From Paraburkholderia sacchari (GTDB lineage Bacteria > Pseudomonadota > Gammaproteobacteria > Burkholderiales > Burkholderiaceae), in the NCBI RefSeq assembly GCF_000785435.2, contig NZ_JTDB02000006.1:186001-250000 (forward strand): a stretch of DNA of 64,000 nt. The letters run 5' to 3'. Within the stretch, counting starts at the first letter, position 1, and each line of letters opens with the position of its first letter. The position numbers and the translations under genes were made by a program. Under the pieces are notes generated by a model. That model ran no database searches, was not told where the DNA came from, and worked only from the letters and a program-made list of their open reading frames with translations. Below are positions 24,987 through 35,829 of the stretch, in pieces.

Positions 24987-25595
24987 ATGACCGAACCCAA
25001 GATTTCTTTCGCGGGCAGGCTCTCGCTTGCCTTCGGATCGTTCTTCGCCATTCTCGGCAGTGCCGAGCTGGCCGCTGGCGTGCGCCGTCTGCGCGATGGC
25101 GAGACGCCGGTATCCGCGCCTGCGCCCGCCCCCGCGCCGCAAGCCGCCGCTCCGGCTCCGGCCGCTGCGCCCGTTGCAAAGGCCGCCCCCGCGCCCGTGG
25201 CCGCCATCGAGGAAGCCAGTCCGCAGTCGGCGCTGCAGCTGCTGGGCCTGCTCCAGCGCAACGCCCGCTTCGTGGACTTCGTCGAAGAAGACATCGCCAA
25301 CTATGGCGACGCCGACATCGGCGCTGCCGCGCGCCTCGTGCACGAAGGCTGCCGCGCCACGCTGCGCGAGCACTTCACGATCCGCCCGGTGCGCACGGAA
25401 GCCGAAGGCAGCCGCGTGACCATCGCTGAAGGCTTCGACGCCACCGCCATCCGCCTGACCGGCAACGTGGTGGGCGCGGCGCCGTTCCACGGCACGATCA
25501 GCCACCGCGGCTGGCGGGTCGAAGACGTCAAGCTGCCCAAGCTCGTGAAGTCGAACGATGCCAAGGTCCTTGCACCGGCAGAGGTGGAACTGTGA
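24987..25595 (+). CDS. DUF2760 domain protein
   Basis: A 202-residue protein. A short hydrophobic N-terminal helix ([20 protein letters not shown], residues 10-29) is followed by an Ala/Pro-rich linker (about 38-75) and the DUF2760 domain (SALQLLGLLQRNARFVDFVE, then ANYGDADIGAAARLVHEGCR and FHGTISHRGWRVEDVKLPKL). GGAG about eight bases before ATG 24987 fixes the start. Its stop overlaps the start of the following Hsp70 gene (GTGA). DUF2760 genes are known to sit beside paired Hsp70-like genes in proteobacteria; the function is unknown. The linker suggests a tethered adaptor, which is inference. Confidence 0.85.
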   Translation: MTEPKISFAGRLSLAFGSFFAILGSAELAAGVRRLRDGETPVSAPAPAPAPQAAAPAPAAAPVAKAAPAPVAAIEEASPQSALQLLGLLQRNARFVDFVEEDIANYGDADIGAAARLVHEGCRATLREHFTIRPVRTEAEGSRVTIAEGFDATAIRLTGNVVGAAPFHGTISHRGWRVEDVKLPKLVKSNDAKVLAPAEVEL

Positions 25596-27445
25596 GCGAT
25601 CCGCGTTATTCCATCGGCGTCGACCTCGGCACCACACACTGTGCGCTCTCTTACGTCGACCTCGCCGGCAGCGATGGTGAAAAAGCCACCCAGGGCGTGC
25701 TGCCCGTCACGCAACTGACCGCGCCCGGCGCAATCGAGTCGCCTGAGCTGCTGCCCTCGTTCCTCTACCTGCCCAACACGGGCGAACTGACGCCGGGCGA
25801 CCTCACGCTGCCCTGGACGACCACGCGCGAATACGCCGTGGGCGAGATGGCGCGCAGCCGCGGCGCCGGCACGCCCATCCGTCTCGTGTCGAGCGCCAAG
25901 AGCTGGCTCTGCCATCCCGGCGTGGACCGCCGCGCCGCGATCCTGCCCAACGACGCGCCGCCCGAAGTCGCACGCGTCTCGCCGCTCGAAAGCTCGATTC
26001 GCTACCTCACGCACCTGCGCGAGGCATGGGACCACGCGCACCCCGAAGCCCCATTCGCGGATCAGGACATCACCGTCACGATTCCGGCTTCGTTCGACCC
26101 GGCCGCGCGCGAACTCACGGCCGAGGCCGCGCAGGCCGCCGGCTACGCGCGCATGACACTGCTGGAAGAACCGCAGGCCGCGCTCTATAGCTGGATCCAG
26201 AAGAGCGGCGGCGCGTGGCGCAAGGAGGTGAAGGTCGGCGACGTGATCCTCGTGGTGGACGTCGGCGGCGGCACGACCGACCTCTCGCTGATCGCCGTGG
26301 TCGAGCGCGAAGGCAATCTGGAGCTGCACCGCGTGGCGGTGGGCGAGCACATCCTGCTCGGCGGCGACAACATGGACCTCGCGCTCGCCCACGTGGTCGC
26401 GCGCAAGCTCGCGGCGCAAGGCACCCAGGCCGATCCGTGGCAACTGCGCGCGCTCACCTACGCGTGCCGTTCGGCCAAGGAGACGCTGCTCTCCGACCCG
26501 AGCGTGGAGACCGTGCCGCTCGTCGTGCCGAGCCGGGGCTCGAAGCTGATCGGCGGCTCGATCCGCACCGAACTCACGCGCACCGAACTCACGCAGATCA
26601 TCCTCGAAGGGTTCTTCCCGCAAGTGGACGCGGCAGCGCGGCCCGTCACGCGCGCTCGCGCCGGCCTCACGCAACTTGGCCTGCCCTACGCGCAGGATGC
26701 GGGCGTGACGCGCCATCTCGCGGCGTTCCTTGGCCGCCAGGTGGGCGCGCTCGCGGAACTCGAAGGATTCGCGGAATCCGCCAGCCAGGCCGGGAGCGCA
26801 AGCTTCCTGCATCCCACTGCGGTGCTATTCAACGGCGGCGTGTTCAAGTCGCCGCTGCTGGCCGGACGCGTGCTCGAGATTCTCAACGGCTGGCTCGCGG
26901 CTGAAGGCGCGGCGGCGGCACGCCTGCTGGGCGGCGCGGACCTCGACCTCGCCGTGGCGCGCGGTGCGGCGTACTACGGCTATGTGAAGCGCGGCAAGGG
27001 CGTGCGCATTCGCGGAGGCACGGCGCGCGCTTACTACGTGGCGATCGAATCGGCCATGCCGGCCGTGCCTGGGCTCGAGCCGCCGGTCTCGGCGTTGTGC
27101 GTGGCGCCCTTCGGCATGGAGGAAGGCACGGACGCCGCGCTGCCGCCGCAAGAGTTCGGCCTGGTGGTGGGCGAGCCGGTGCACTTCCGCTTCTTCGGTT
27201 CATCGGTGCGCCGCCAGGACCAGGTGGGCACCCTGCTCGATTACTGGTCGCCGGAAGAGCTGCAGGAGCTCGAAGAGATCCAGGCTACGCTGCCCGCCGA
27301 GGGCCGCACGCCCGGCGAAGTGGTGCCCGTCAAGCTGCACGCGCGCGTGACCGAAGCCGGCACGCTCGAACTCGAAGCCGTGCCGAGCGGCAGCAGCGAG
27401 CGCTGGAAGGTCGAGTTCGACGTGCGCGGCGGCGCGAGCGCCTGA
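25592..27445 (+). CDS. Hsp70-family protein, first of a pair
   Basis: A 617-residue actin/Hsp70-fold ATPase starting at GTG 25592. Phosphate-1 motif GVDLGTTHCALSYVD, ITVTIPASFDPAARELT, phosphate-2 motif VVDVGGGTTDLSLIAV and the adenosine-side LFNGGVFKSP are all present, so ATP binding is expected. The C-terminal 150 residues do not look like a canonical DnaK substrate-binding domain with its EEVD-like lid. It overlaps the DUF2760 gene and precedes a second Hsp70 gene by 26 bases. It is distinct from DnaK and HscA and belongs to an uncharacterised DnaK-like group. Confidence 0.9.
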   Translation: MSDPRYSIGVDLGTTHCALSYVDLAGSDGEKATQGVLPVTQLTAPGAIESPELLPSFLYLPNTGELTPGDLTLPWTTTREYAVGEMARSRGAGTPIRLVSSAKSWLCHPGVDRRAAILPNDAPPEVARVSPLESSIRYLTHLREAWDHAHPEAPFADQDITVTIPASFDPAARELTAEAAQAAGYARMTLLEEPQAALYSWIQKSGGAWRKEVKVGDVILVVDVGGGTTDLSLIAVVEREGNLELHRVAVGEHILLGGDNMDLALAHVVARKLAAQGTQADPWQLRALTYACRSAKETLLSDPSVETVPLVVPSRGSKLIGGSIRTELTRTELTQIILEGFFPQVDAAARPVTRARAGLTQLGLPYAQDAGVTRHLAAFLGRQVGALAELEGFAESASQAGSASFLHPTAVLFNGGVFKSPLLAGRVLEILNGWLAAEGAAAARLLGGADLDLAVARGAAYYGYVKRGKGVRIRGGTARAYYVAIESAMPAVPGLEPPVSALCVAPFGMEEGTDAALPPQEFGLVVGEPVHFRFFGSSVRRQDQVGTLLDYWSPEELQELEEIQATLPAEGRTPGEVVPVKLHARVTEAGTLELEAVPSGSSERWKVEFDVRGGASA

Positions 27446-27471
27446 CTCCGGCCAACCGTCTCTTGAGCTCC

Positions 27472-30294
27472 ATGACGCGATACGTCGTAGGCATCGACCT
27501 CGGTACGAGCAACACGGTCGTTGCCTACGCAGAAGCAGGCGCGGACGAGATCCGCGTCTTCGATATCGAGCAGCTCACCGCGCCCGGCGAAGTGGGCGCG
27601 CAGCCGCTCCTGCCCTCGGCGCGCTATCACCCGGCGCCGGGCGAACTCGCGCCCGGTGCCCAGCAATTACCGTGGCCCACGCCGCATGCTTCGGATCCCA
27701 CAGCAACTGCGCCGGTCATCGGCCGCCTTGCGCGCACGCTCGGTGCGCAGGTGCCGGGCCGGCTCGTCGCCAGTGCGAAAAGCTGGCTCTCGCACGCATC
27801 GGTGGACCGGCTCGCGCCGATCCTGCCGTGGGGCGCGCCCGACGACGTCGGCAAGGTCTCGCCCGTGGACGCGAGCGCGAGCTACCTCGCACATGTGCGC
27901 GCCGCGTGGAACCACCGCTTCCCGCACGCGCCGCTCGAAAAGCAGGACGTGGTGCTCACCGTGCCGGCCTCGTTCGACGACGGCGCGCGCGCGCTCACGC
28001 TCGAAGCCGCGCGGCGCGCGCAACTGCCCGCGCTGCGCCTGCTCGAAGAACCGCAGGCCGCGTTCTACGACTGGCTGTTCCACCATCGCGAAACGCTGCA
28101 GACCGAGCTCGCGCAGACGCGCCTCGTGCTGGTGTGCGACGTGGGCGGCGGCACGACCGACCTCACGCTCATCAAGGTCCACGTCGAGAACGGCGAGCCG
28201 CAACTGAGCCGCATCGGCGTCGGCAACCACTTGATGCTGGGCGGCGACAACATGGACCTCGCGCTCGCGCATCTGGCCGAAAGCCGGCTCGCGGGCGAGA
28301 ACGCGCGCCTCTCCGCCGCGAGCCTCTCGCAGCTTGTGGAGCGGTGCCGCGTCGCCAAAGAACAACTGCTGGGCGAAGGCGCGCCCGAGGCCGTTGGCGT
28401 GACGCTGCTGGGCGCGGGCTCGCGGCTGATCGGCGGTGCGCGCACGACCCAGCTTGCGCGTGACGAAGCCGAACGCGTCGTCGTGGACGGCTTCTTCCCC
28501 GCAGGCGCCCCCGACGACCTGCCGCGCCGCTCGCGCGCGGCCATCGTCGAATTCGGGCTGCCCTATGCCGCCGATGCGGCAATCACGCGCCATATCGCGG
28601 CGTTCCTGCGCCGCTTCGCGGCGCAGTCGCGCGAGGCGCTGGGTGCGGCGGACAGCGGAGAAACGACGTTACCCGTACCCGACACGCTGCTGCTCAACGG
28701 CGGCGTGTTCCGCGCGCAAGCGCTTTCCTCGCGGCTGCGCGAAACGCTGGGCGCCTGGCGTGAGCAGCCGCTCACCGTGCTGCAAAACGACCAGCCCGAC
28801 GTGGCGGTCGCGCGCGGCGCGGTCGCCTTCGCGCTGGCGCGTGCGGGGCGCGCGCCGCGCATCGGCGGCGGCTCGCCGCGCAGCTACTTTCTCGTGCTCG
28901 ACGAGGAAAACGGCAAGCGCGCGGACGTTGACGATGCAAAGACGCGCGGCGTCTGCCTGCTGCCGCGCGGCACCGAGGAAGGCCACGAAGTGCGCCTCGA
29001 CAACCGTGTGTTCGCGCTGCGTCTGGGCCATCCCGTGCAATTCCACCTGGTTTCGACCGTCGCGGACACGGCCTGGCGGCCGGGCGAAATCGCCGATGTT
29101 TCGCCGTCGGATTTCGTGCGCTTGCCGCCGCTCTCCACCGTGGTGCAGCGTCAGGAACGCGAAGGCGCGGCCAGCGGCCGCGCGGAACAGGAGCGGCCGG
29201 TGCGGCTCACCGCGCAACTGACCGAAGTGGGCACCCTGGAAGTGCGCTGCATCGCCACCGACGACGACGCGCAGCGCTGGCTGCTCGAATTCCAGTTGCG
29301 CCGCGACGAAGCCTCGAGCGCGGCAGCGGACCAGAGTGCGCGCCACGCCGGGCTCGACGAAGCCATCGCTTTGATCGATCGCGTCTTCGGCCCGAAATCG
29401 GCGAAGGTCGATCACAAGGAAGTGAAGCGCCTGCGCGCGCAACTGGAGCACTGCCTCGGGCCGCGCCAGAACTGGGACGGCCCGCTGCTGCGCGAGCTTT
29501 TTGGCGCGCTTTGGGAGCGCGCGGCACGCCGGCGCCGTTCGCCCGATCATGAACGGCTGTGGCTGAATCTTGCCGGGTTCTGCGTGCGCCCGGGCTTTGG
29601 CTATCCGCTCGATGAGTGGCGTGTTGAGCAGCTTTGGACGCTTTTCGACGACGGTATTCAGCACGTCAACGAAGGCCAGGTGTGGTCGGAGTGGTGGACG
29701 CTGTGGCGACGCACGGCGGGCGGGCTAGACGAAGCCGCGCAGGAGCAGGTGCTTGAAGCGATGCGCTGGCTTGAAGAAGCGGCGAGTTCGAAGAAGCACA
29801 AGCTTCCGTTCGATCCCGCGAAGCTCGGGCATGCGGATATGGTGCGGCTTTATGCTTCGCTCGAGCGCATTGCCGCCGATCGAAAGATCGAGATCGGCGA
29901 GCAGCTTTTGGCGCGCTTGCAGAAGCCTGCGGAGAATAATCAGAGTTGGTGGGCCGTGGGGCGCATTGGTGCGCGTCTGCCTTTTTATGGCAGTGCGCAT
30001 GGGGTTGTGGCGCCCGAGGTGGCTACGCGATGGCTCGATGCGATTCTCGCGCTTGACTGGAAGAAGGTTGAGCCGGCTATGTTCGCCGCGGCGCAGATTG
30101 CGCGGATGACGGGGGATCGGTCGCGGGATTTGGAGCCTGCTGTGCGTGAAGCGGTTCTAAAACGGCTTGAAGCTGCGAATGCGCCGGCTACCTGGATTGA
30201 AATGGTGCGGGAAGTTGTGACGCTAGACAATGCTGATACAGGGCGGGTGTTTGGGGAAGCGCTGCCGGCGGGGTTGAAGCTGATGGCGGGGTGA
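27472..30294 (+). CDS. Hsp70-family protein with C-terminal DUF3731 domain
   Basis: A 940-residue protein. Residues 1-600 repeat the Hsp70 ATPase plan: VGIDLGTSNTVVAYAEAG, VVLTVPASFDDGARALT, VCDVGGGTTDLTLIKV, LLNGGVFRAQ. From about 620 onward a helical DUF3731-type region follows (VKRLRAQLEHCLGPRQNWDG, LWLNLAGFCVRPGFGYPLDE, QSWWAVGRIGARLPFYG). The true start is MTRYVVGID at 27472; the frame stays open upstream inside the preceding gene. The ribosome site is weak (TTGAGCTCC), which suggests coupling to the first Hsp70. The last 800 bases use T-rich synonymous codons more often than the rest, noticeable against the very GC-rich 5' part. Confidence 0.9.
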   Translation: MTRYVVGIDLGTSNTVVAYAEAGADEIRVFDIEQLTAPGEVGAQPLLPSARYHPAPGELAPGAQQLPWPTPHASDPTATAPVIGRLARTLGAQVPGRLVASAKSWLSHASVDRLAPILPWGAPDDVGKVSPVDASASYLAHVRAAWNHRFPHAPLEKQDVVLTVPASFDDGARALTLEAARRAQLPALRLLEEPQAAFYDWLFHHRETLQTELAQTRLVLVCDVGGGTTDLTLIKVHVENGEPQLSRIGVGNHLMLGGDNMDLALAHLAESRLAGENARLSAASLSQLVERCRVAKEQLLGEGAPEAVGVTLLGAGSRLIGGARTTQLARDEAERVVVDGFFPAGAPDDLPRRSRAAIVEFGLPYAADAAITRHIAAFLRRFAAQSREALGAADSGETTLPVPDTLLLNGGVFRAQALSSRLRETLGAWREQPLTVLQNDQPDVAVARGAVAFALARAGRAPRIGGGSPRSYFLVLDEENGKRADVDDAKTRGVCLLPRGTEEGHEVRLDNRVFALRLGHPVQFHLVSTVADTAWRPGEIADVSPSDFVRLPPLSTVVQRQEREGAASGRAEQERPVRLTAQLTEVGTLEVRCIATDDDAQRWLLEFQLRRDEASSAAADQSARHAGLDEAIALIDRVFGPKSAKVDHKEVKRLRAQLEHCLGPRQNWDGPLLRELFGALWERAARRRRSPDHERLWLNLAGFCVRPGFGYPLDEWRVEQLWTLFDDGIQHVNEGQVWSEWWTLWRRTAGGLDEAAQEQVLEAMRWLEEAASSKKHKLPFDPAKLGHADMVRLYASLERIAADRKIEIGEQLLARLQKPAENNQSWWAVGRIGARLPFYGSAHGVVAPEVATRWLDAILALDWKKVEPAMFAAAQIARMTGDRSRDLEPAVREAVLKRLEAANAPATWIEMVREVVTLDNADTGRVFGEALPAGLKLMAG

Positions 30295-30414
30295 GCGAGG
30301 GTGTTACGGCTACCTCGCGTTGAAAAGGAAACACAAAAGACTATTCTTTAGACGGACGTCGGAGTCGAAACACTCGTAGCTAACGGTTTCCAATCATCCC
30401 TGGTCGGCTTCGAA

Positions 30415-32022
30415 ATGATCAAGCGCGTCACGCTGATTACGGCTTCGATTGCTCTTGGGTGTCTCGCCACCATAGGCCCGGTGTTAACCAGCCTTTACGT
30501 CGCCGACAAAGACGTCGAAAGCCGCGACCGCGAAGAACTGCGCGAGTTTGCAAACAAGGCGGTCATGCGCACGGATCTGGTGACGTATCAGGCATTCGCC
30601 GCGCTCTCCGACCTCGACCGCATACCCGGCCGGTTTTGCTCGCAGGCGAAACTGGAACAGGCTGCACGCGTGCTTTACAACTACCGCTACGTCCAGGACG
30701 CGGGGTCGTACGGCAATGGGCGCTATCTCTGCTCGCCACTGCTTGGCGATGTACGCACAGAGCATTTTGCGCTGTCGCCGCCGGACTATCGCACCAACGA
30801 TGGCTACCTGATCTGGTTTCAACAAAAGAGTCCATTGAGCGAAGTACGCAAGGACATTCAGATCGGTCGAAGCGGAAATTACGTCGCGATCGATTCCGGG
30901 TCTTACGTCGATCTCATCGATCCCGCGCGGCGCCCCATCGCGGCGATTCAGACCACGACCGGTACGCTGCTGGCCATATCGCCTGGGGCCGATCCCGACG
31001 AAATGCTCAACGCGTGGAAGCACGACGGAAACGTGAAGAGCGACCAGTGGTATTACGCAGTTGCTCGTTCATCGACACGTCCAGTTGGTGTTGTCGTCAG
31101 ATCCGCGCGCGGCAGTATCGCGGGAGGCTGGCCCAAGCTGCTGGCTGCCTGGCTCTCGATCGGCGTCATCGTGGGCGCCGCGCTGGGCTGGCTCGCCTAC
31201 CGGCGGGTCACGCGGCAGCTATCGTTTCCCGCCACGCTCGAATGGGCCATTGCGCGCCGCATGATCGATGTGGTTTATCAGCCCATCGTCAATCTCGCGG
31301 ACGGCAAATGCATGGGCGTGGAAGCGCTGGTGCGCTGGACACTGAATGGAAGGAGCATCTCTCCCGAAGTCTTTGTGCGAGTTGCCGAGGATAACCAGCT
31401 CATCCAGCCGCTGACCGATCTCGTTCTGGAAAAGACCATCGCGCAACTGGGCGCTTTGCTGGCGGCCAATCCCACTTTTTACGTCTCGATCAACGTAAGC
31501 GCCGAAGATCTGGCCACCTTTCGGTTCCTGAATCTGCTTAATGCCTCGCTCAACGGGACTGGCATCGCACCGATGCAAATCCGGATAGAGGCAACGGAGC
31601 GCAGCTTCATGAATGCGGACACCACGCGGGGCGTGATTGCCGCTTTCAGGTCGGCGGGCCATCCGGTCTACATCGACGATTTTGGAACGGGCTACTCTAG
31701 CCTCTCGTACCTCCAGACCTTCGAGATCGACGTCTTGAAGATCGATAGATCTTTCGTCGATACAATTGTTCAGGATACCGCATCGAGTGTCGTTGCTCCT
31801 CACATCATCGCAATGGCACATGAACTGAATGTGGAAATCATTGCGGAAGGCGTCGAGTCGGCCGCTCAGGCCGCGTGGCTTCGGAACAAGGGCGTGCAGT
31901 ATGCGCAAGGCTGGTATTACGCGAAGGCGATGGCGGCCAATGAACTCACGCGCTGGCTTGGCCAGAATCGCGCCTTGCACGAGAAAGCCATGTTCCCCGA
32001 AAATACGCGGGAAACAACGTAG
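30415..32022 (+). CDS. CSS-motif plus EAL domain c-di-GMP phosphodiesterase
   Basis: A 535-residue membrane protein. N-terminal helix (3-25), a periplasmic CSS-type sensor domain with Cys residues near 75 and 102 (RIPGRFCS and GRYLCSP), a second helix (about 238-260) and a cytoplasmic EAL domain. Catalytic motifs are intact: EALVRW (Glu303), NVSAEDL, DDFGTGYSSLSYL, KIDRSF and AEGVES. It should hydrolyse c-di-GMP to pGpG, probably in response to periplasmic redox or disulfide state as described for CSS-EAL proteins. No GGDEF domain. Stands alone, about 120 bases after the Hsp70 operon. Confidence 0.92.
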   Translation: MIKRVTLITASIALGCLATIGPVLTSLYVADKDVESRDREELREFANKAVMRTDLVTYQAFAALSDLDRIPGRFCSQAKLEQAARVLYNYRYVQDAGSYGNGRYLCSPLLGDVRTEHFALSPPDYRTNDGYLIWFQQKSPLSEVRKDIQIGRSGNYVAIDSGSYVDLIDPARRPIAAIQTTTGTLLAISPGADPDEMLNAWKHDGNVKSDQWYYAVARSSTRPVGVVVRSARGSIAGGWPKLLAAWLSIGVIVGAALGWLAYRRVTRQLSFPATLEWAIARRMIDVVYQPIVNLADGKCMGVEALVRWTLNGRSISPEVFVRVAEDNQLIQPLTDLVLEKTIAQLGALLAANPTFYVSINVSAEDLATFRFLNLLNASLNGTGIAPMQIRIEATERSFMNADTTRGVIAAFRSAGHPVYIDDFGTGYSSLSYLQTFEIDVLKIDRSFVDTIVQDTASSVVAPHIIAMAHELNVEIIAEGVESAAQAAWLRNKGVQYAQGWYYAKAMAANELTRWLGQNRALHEKAMFPENTRETT

Positions 32023-32085
32023 CAAGTTCACGACGTTGTGCCCAGAACCCCGCCCCGTGCCAGTTACCCAGAAAAGGAGTGCACC

Positions 32086-32814
32086 ATGGCGACCCTGTCA
32101 CTTTCTAGCGGTACAACCATCGATGAGATTGCGAATCGCATCTATCGCATCTCCACACCGGTCGAGATCCCTGGGGGTGGATTCTCCTTCAACCAGTATC
32201 TGATCGACGACGACGAACCCCTGCTATTTCATACCGGTCTGCGCAAGCTGTTTCCAATCGTGAGGGAAGCAGTCGAGCGCATCATGCCAGTCGACCGTTT
32301 GCGCCATATCGGCTTCTCGCATTTCGAATCCGACGAATGCGGCGCGCTCAATGAATTTCTCGCTGTCGCGCCGCGTGCAGAGCCAGTATGCGGCCAGATT
32401 GCGGCCATGGTTTCGGTTGGCGATTTTGCCGACCGGCCGCCACGTGCGCTCGCTGATGACGAGACGATCTCGCTGGGGCAGCACAGCGTGCGTTGGCTTT
32501 ATACGCCGCATCTACCCCACTCGTGGGAATGCGGGTTCCTCATGGAAACCACGTCGGCAACGCTGCTCTGTGGCGACTTGTTTACTCAAGGCGGTTCGCA
32601 TCCGCCGCCGCTCGTCGAGAGCGACATCCTCGAACCGAGCGAAGCCTTCCGTCACCAGATGGATTACTTCTCGCACACCACCAACGCCCGCGCGATGCTG
32701 GAACGGCTCGCGGCATTGCAGCCGACCACGCTCGCCTGCATGCACGGCAGCGCCTGGCGCGGCGATGGCGCGGCCTTGCTGCGCGCGCTCGCCGATAGCG
32801 TCGAGCGCGGCTAG
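32086..32814 (+). CDS. Metallo-beta-lactamase-fold protein, diiron (ODP) type
   Basis: A 242-residue MBL-fold protein. The metal motif reads HFESD (His79, Glu81, Asp83), the H-x-E-x-D pattern of the flavodiiron/oxygen-binding diiron-protein branch rather than H-x-H-x-D-H. Further ligands are His142 or His145 in PHLPHSWECG, Asp164 in LLCGDLF and His220 in CMHG. It lacks the flavodoxin domain of flavodiiron NO/O2 reductases. AAGGAG seven bases before ATG 32086 fixes the start. A role in O2 or NO sensing or reduction is possible, by family. Confidence 0.85.
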   Translation: MATLSLSSGTTIDEIANRIYRISTPVEIPGGGFSFNQYLIDDDEPLLFHTGLRKLFPIVREAVERIMPVDRLRHIGFSHFESDECGALNEFLAVAPRAEPVCGQIAAMVSVGDFADRPPRALADDETISLGQHSVRWLYTPHLPHSWECGFLMETTSATLLCGDLFTQGGSHPPPLVESDILEPSEAFRHQMDYFSHTTNARAMLERLAALQPTTLACMHGSAWRGDGAALLRALADSVERG

Positions 32815-32825
32815 CTTCACTTTCC

Positions 32826-33248
32826 TCACTTTCGTGCGGGAGGCTGCGGATTATTGGCAGGGTTCGTGTCGAACCGGCTCACCGCTTCGATACCCACCTT
32901 GCCCGCGAGGGCCGATAGCCGCTCGTGCAGCCAGTCGGCTGTTTCCTTATCGTAGACTTCGGCGCCTCGGACGTACACCGTAAACGACTTCAGATACTTC
33001 GCCTTTTTCTCGGGGTTATCGATCGTATCGTTCGTCCACTGGTACAGCGGATAGCGGTCCCGGCCCGCCCTCTCCGCCTGCGCCACATAGTCGGCGAATG
33101 CATCGTACTGGCACTTCAACGAGGCGCTGCGCTCACGCAGGACCGCTTCGAGTAAATCGCGCCCTTCATGTGGAGTGCATGCGCGCAACGCTTCGGCCAG
33201 CTCGGGCATAGCGGTAATCCGGATCTGGAATTGCCAGGTCTCTGTCAT
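32826..33248 (-). CDS. Hypothetical protein (140 aa)
   Basis: The start is ATG 33248, six bases after AGGAG; an ATG six bases earlier overlaps that site. The product begins MTETWQFQIRITAMPELAEA and contains two helical stretches and a Tyr-rich segment (RDRYPLYQWTNDTIDN, YLKSFTVYVRGAEVYD), ending Pro-rich. No family recognised, no signal peptide. Convergent with the MBL gene and upstream of argG on the same strand. Confidence 0.65.
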   Translation of the reverse strand: MTETWQFQIRITAMPELAEALRACTPHEGRDLLEAVLRERSASLKCQYDAFADYVAQAERAGRDRYPLYQWTNDTIDNPEKKAKYLKSFTVYVRGAEVYDKETADWLHERLSALAGKVGIEAVSRFDTNPANNPQPPARK

Positions 33249-33304
33249 GTCCATCTCCTGAGGTGAGGGCTCTTCGTATTAAGGACCCCGGCCGCGAAGC
33301 ACTC

Positions 33305-33354
33305 AAAAAAAACCCGCGCCACAGTCATTCATATCGAACGACCAGCAACGCGGG
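33305..33354 (-). terminator. Probable argG terminator
   Basis: On the minus strand CCCGCG (read at 33349-33354) pairs with CGCGGG (33313-33318) across a 30-base loop, followed by eight T. It lies about 50 bases after the argG stop. Confidence 0.55.
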
Positions 33355-33404
33355 GTTTTACAGCATGTGGAAGCAGCGGCCAAAACAAAGGCCGCCCAAC
33401 CACC

Positions 33405-35070
<1,666 letters not shown>

Positions 35071-35829
35071 ATGATCCGCGACAGCATGGCCAGCAAATCA
35101 CTCCAGCGGCTCATGGAAAGCGTCCCGCGCGGGCAGCCGCTTGATCCCCAGATGCTCCGCGACTGCGGTGTAAGCGCCCAGCAGACCACCTACCTGGTGA
35201 GCGCCGGGTGGCTGCAACGCCTGTCGAAAGGGGCTTATCTCCTTGCAGGCGACACGCCTGCGCGCGACGGCGTACTCGCGTATCTCAGCCGGCATGTGAC
35301 GGGCCTGCATGTCGGCGGCAGAACAGCACTCGATTGGCAAGGCGTCCACCACAATGTGAGCTTTCGCGAACGTGTCGTGCTCTGGGCCATGCGTCCCCAC
35401 GTGATGCCGGGCTGGGTCGACGAACATCTGCCCCACACGCTGCAGACGACACGCCTGTTCGATGACAGTCTGCCGGAAGGCTTCGCAATCTCCGCGCTAC
35501 CGAACCGGGATCCCTCGATCCTCGTCGCCGAGCCCGAGCGCGCGCTGCTTGAACTCGCAAGCGATGTCGGCAAACGCCTCGCGAAAGGACAGTCCCTCGA
35601 AGAGGCCATCCAAATCGCGTCGTCATTGCGCAACCTGCGTCCGAAGGTACTGGATACCCTGCTCTCCCACTGCACGCGGGTGAAGGTCGTCAAACTGGTG
35701 CGAGATCTCGGAGAGACCAGCGGCTTTGCCTGGGGTAAAGATCTGCAACGCCACGTCGACAGACTGGGTCCCGGAAAGCGCTGGACCAGCAGCCGCAAAG
35801 GCATGCCTTCGTTGAACCTGAAGGCATGA
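35071..35829 (+). CDS. AbiEi-type antitoxin-like protein without a partner toxin
   Basis: A 252-residue protein. The N-terminal winged helix (LQRLMESVPRGQPLDPQMLR, then VSAGWLQRLSKGAYLLAGD) and following region (HVGGRTALDWQGV, EPERALLELASDVG) match AbiEi, the antitoxin and transcriptional repressor of type IV toxin-antitoxin systems. The cognate AbiEii nucleotidyltransferase gene normally overlaps downstream, but here about 270 bases of non-coding sequence and a cold-shock gene follow. It is therefore an orphan regulator or a system that lost its toxin. GAAG about seven bases before ATG 35071; ATG 35086 is an alternative start. Confidence 0.8.
   Translation: MIRDSMASKSLQRLMESVPRGQPLDPQMLRDCGVSAQQTTYLVSAGWLQRLSKGAYLLAGDTPARDGVLAYLSRHVTGLHVGGRTALDWQGVHHNVSFRERVVLWAMRPHVMPGWVDEHLPHTLQTTRLFDDSLPEGFAISALPNRDPSILVAEPERALLELASDVGKRLAKGQSLEEAIQIASSLRNLRPKVLDTLLSHCTRVKVVKLVRDLGETSGFAWGKDLQRHVDRLGPGKRWTSSRKGMPSLNLKA

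Noticed and set aside
27097-27471. N-terminal extension of the second Hsp70
   Set aside because: It reads the first Hsp70 gene in another frame; the ATPase domain begins cleanly at 27472.
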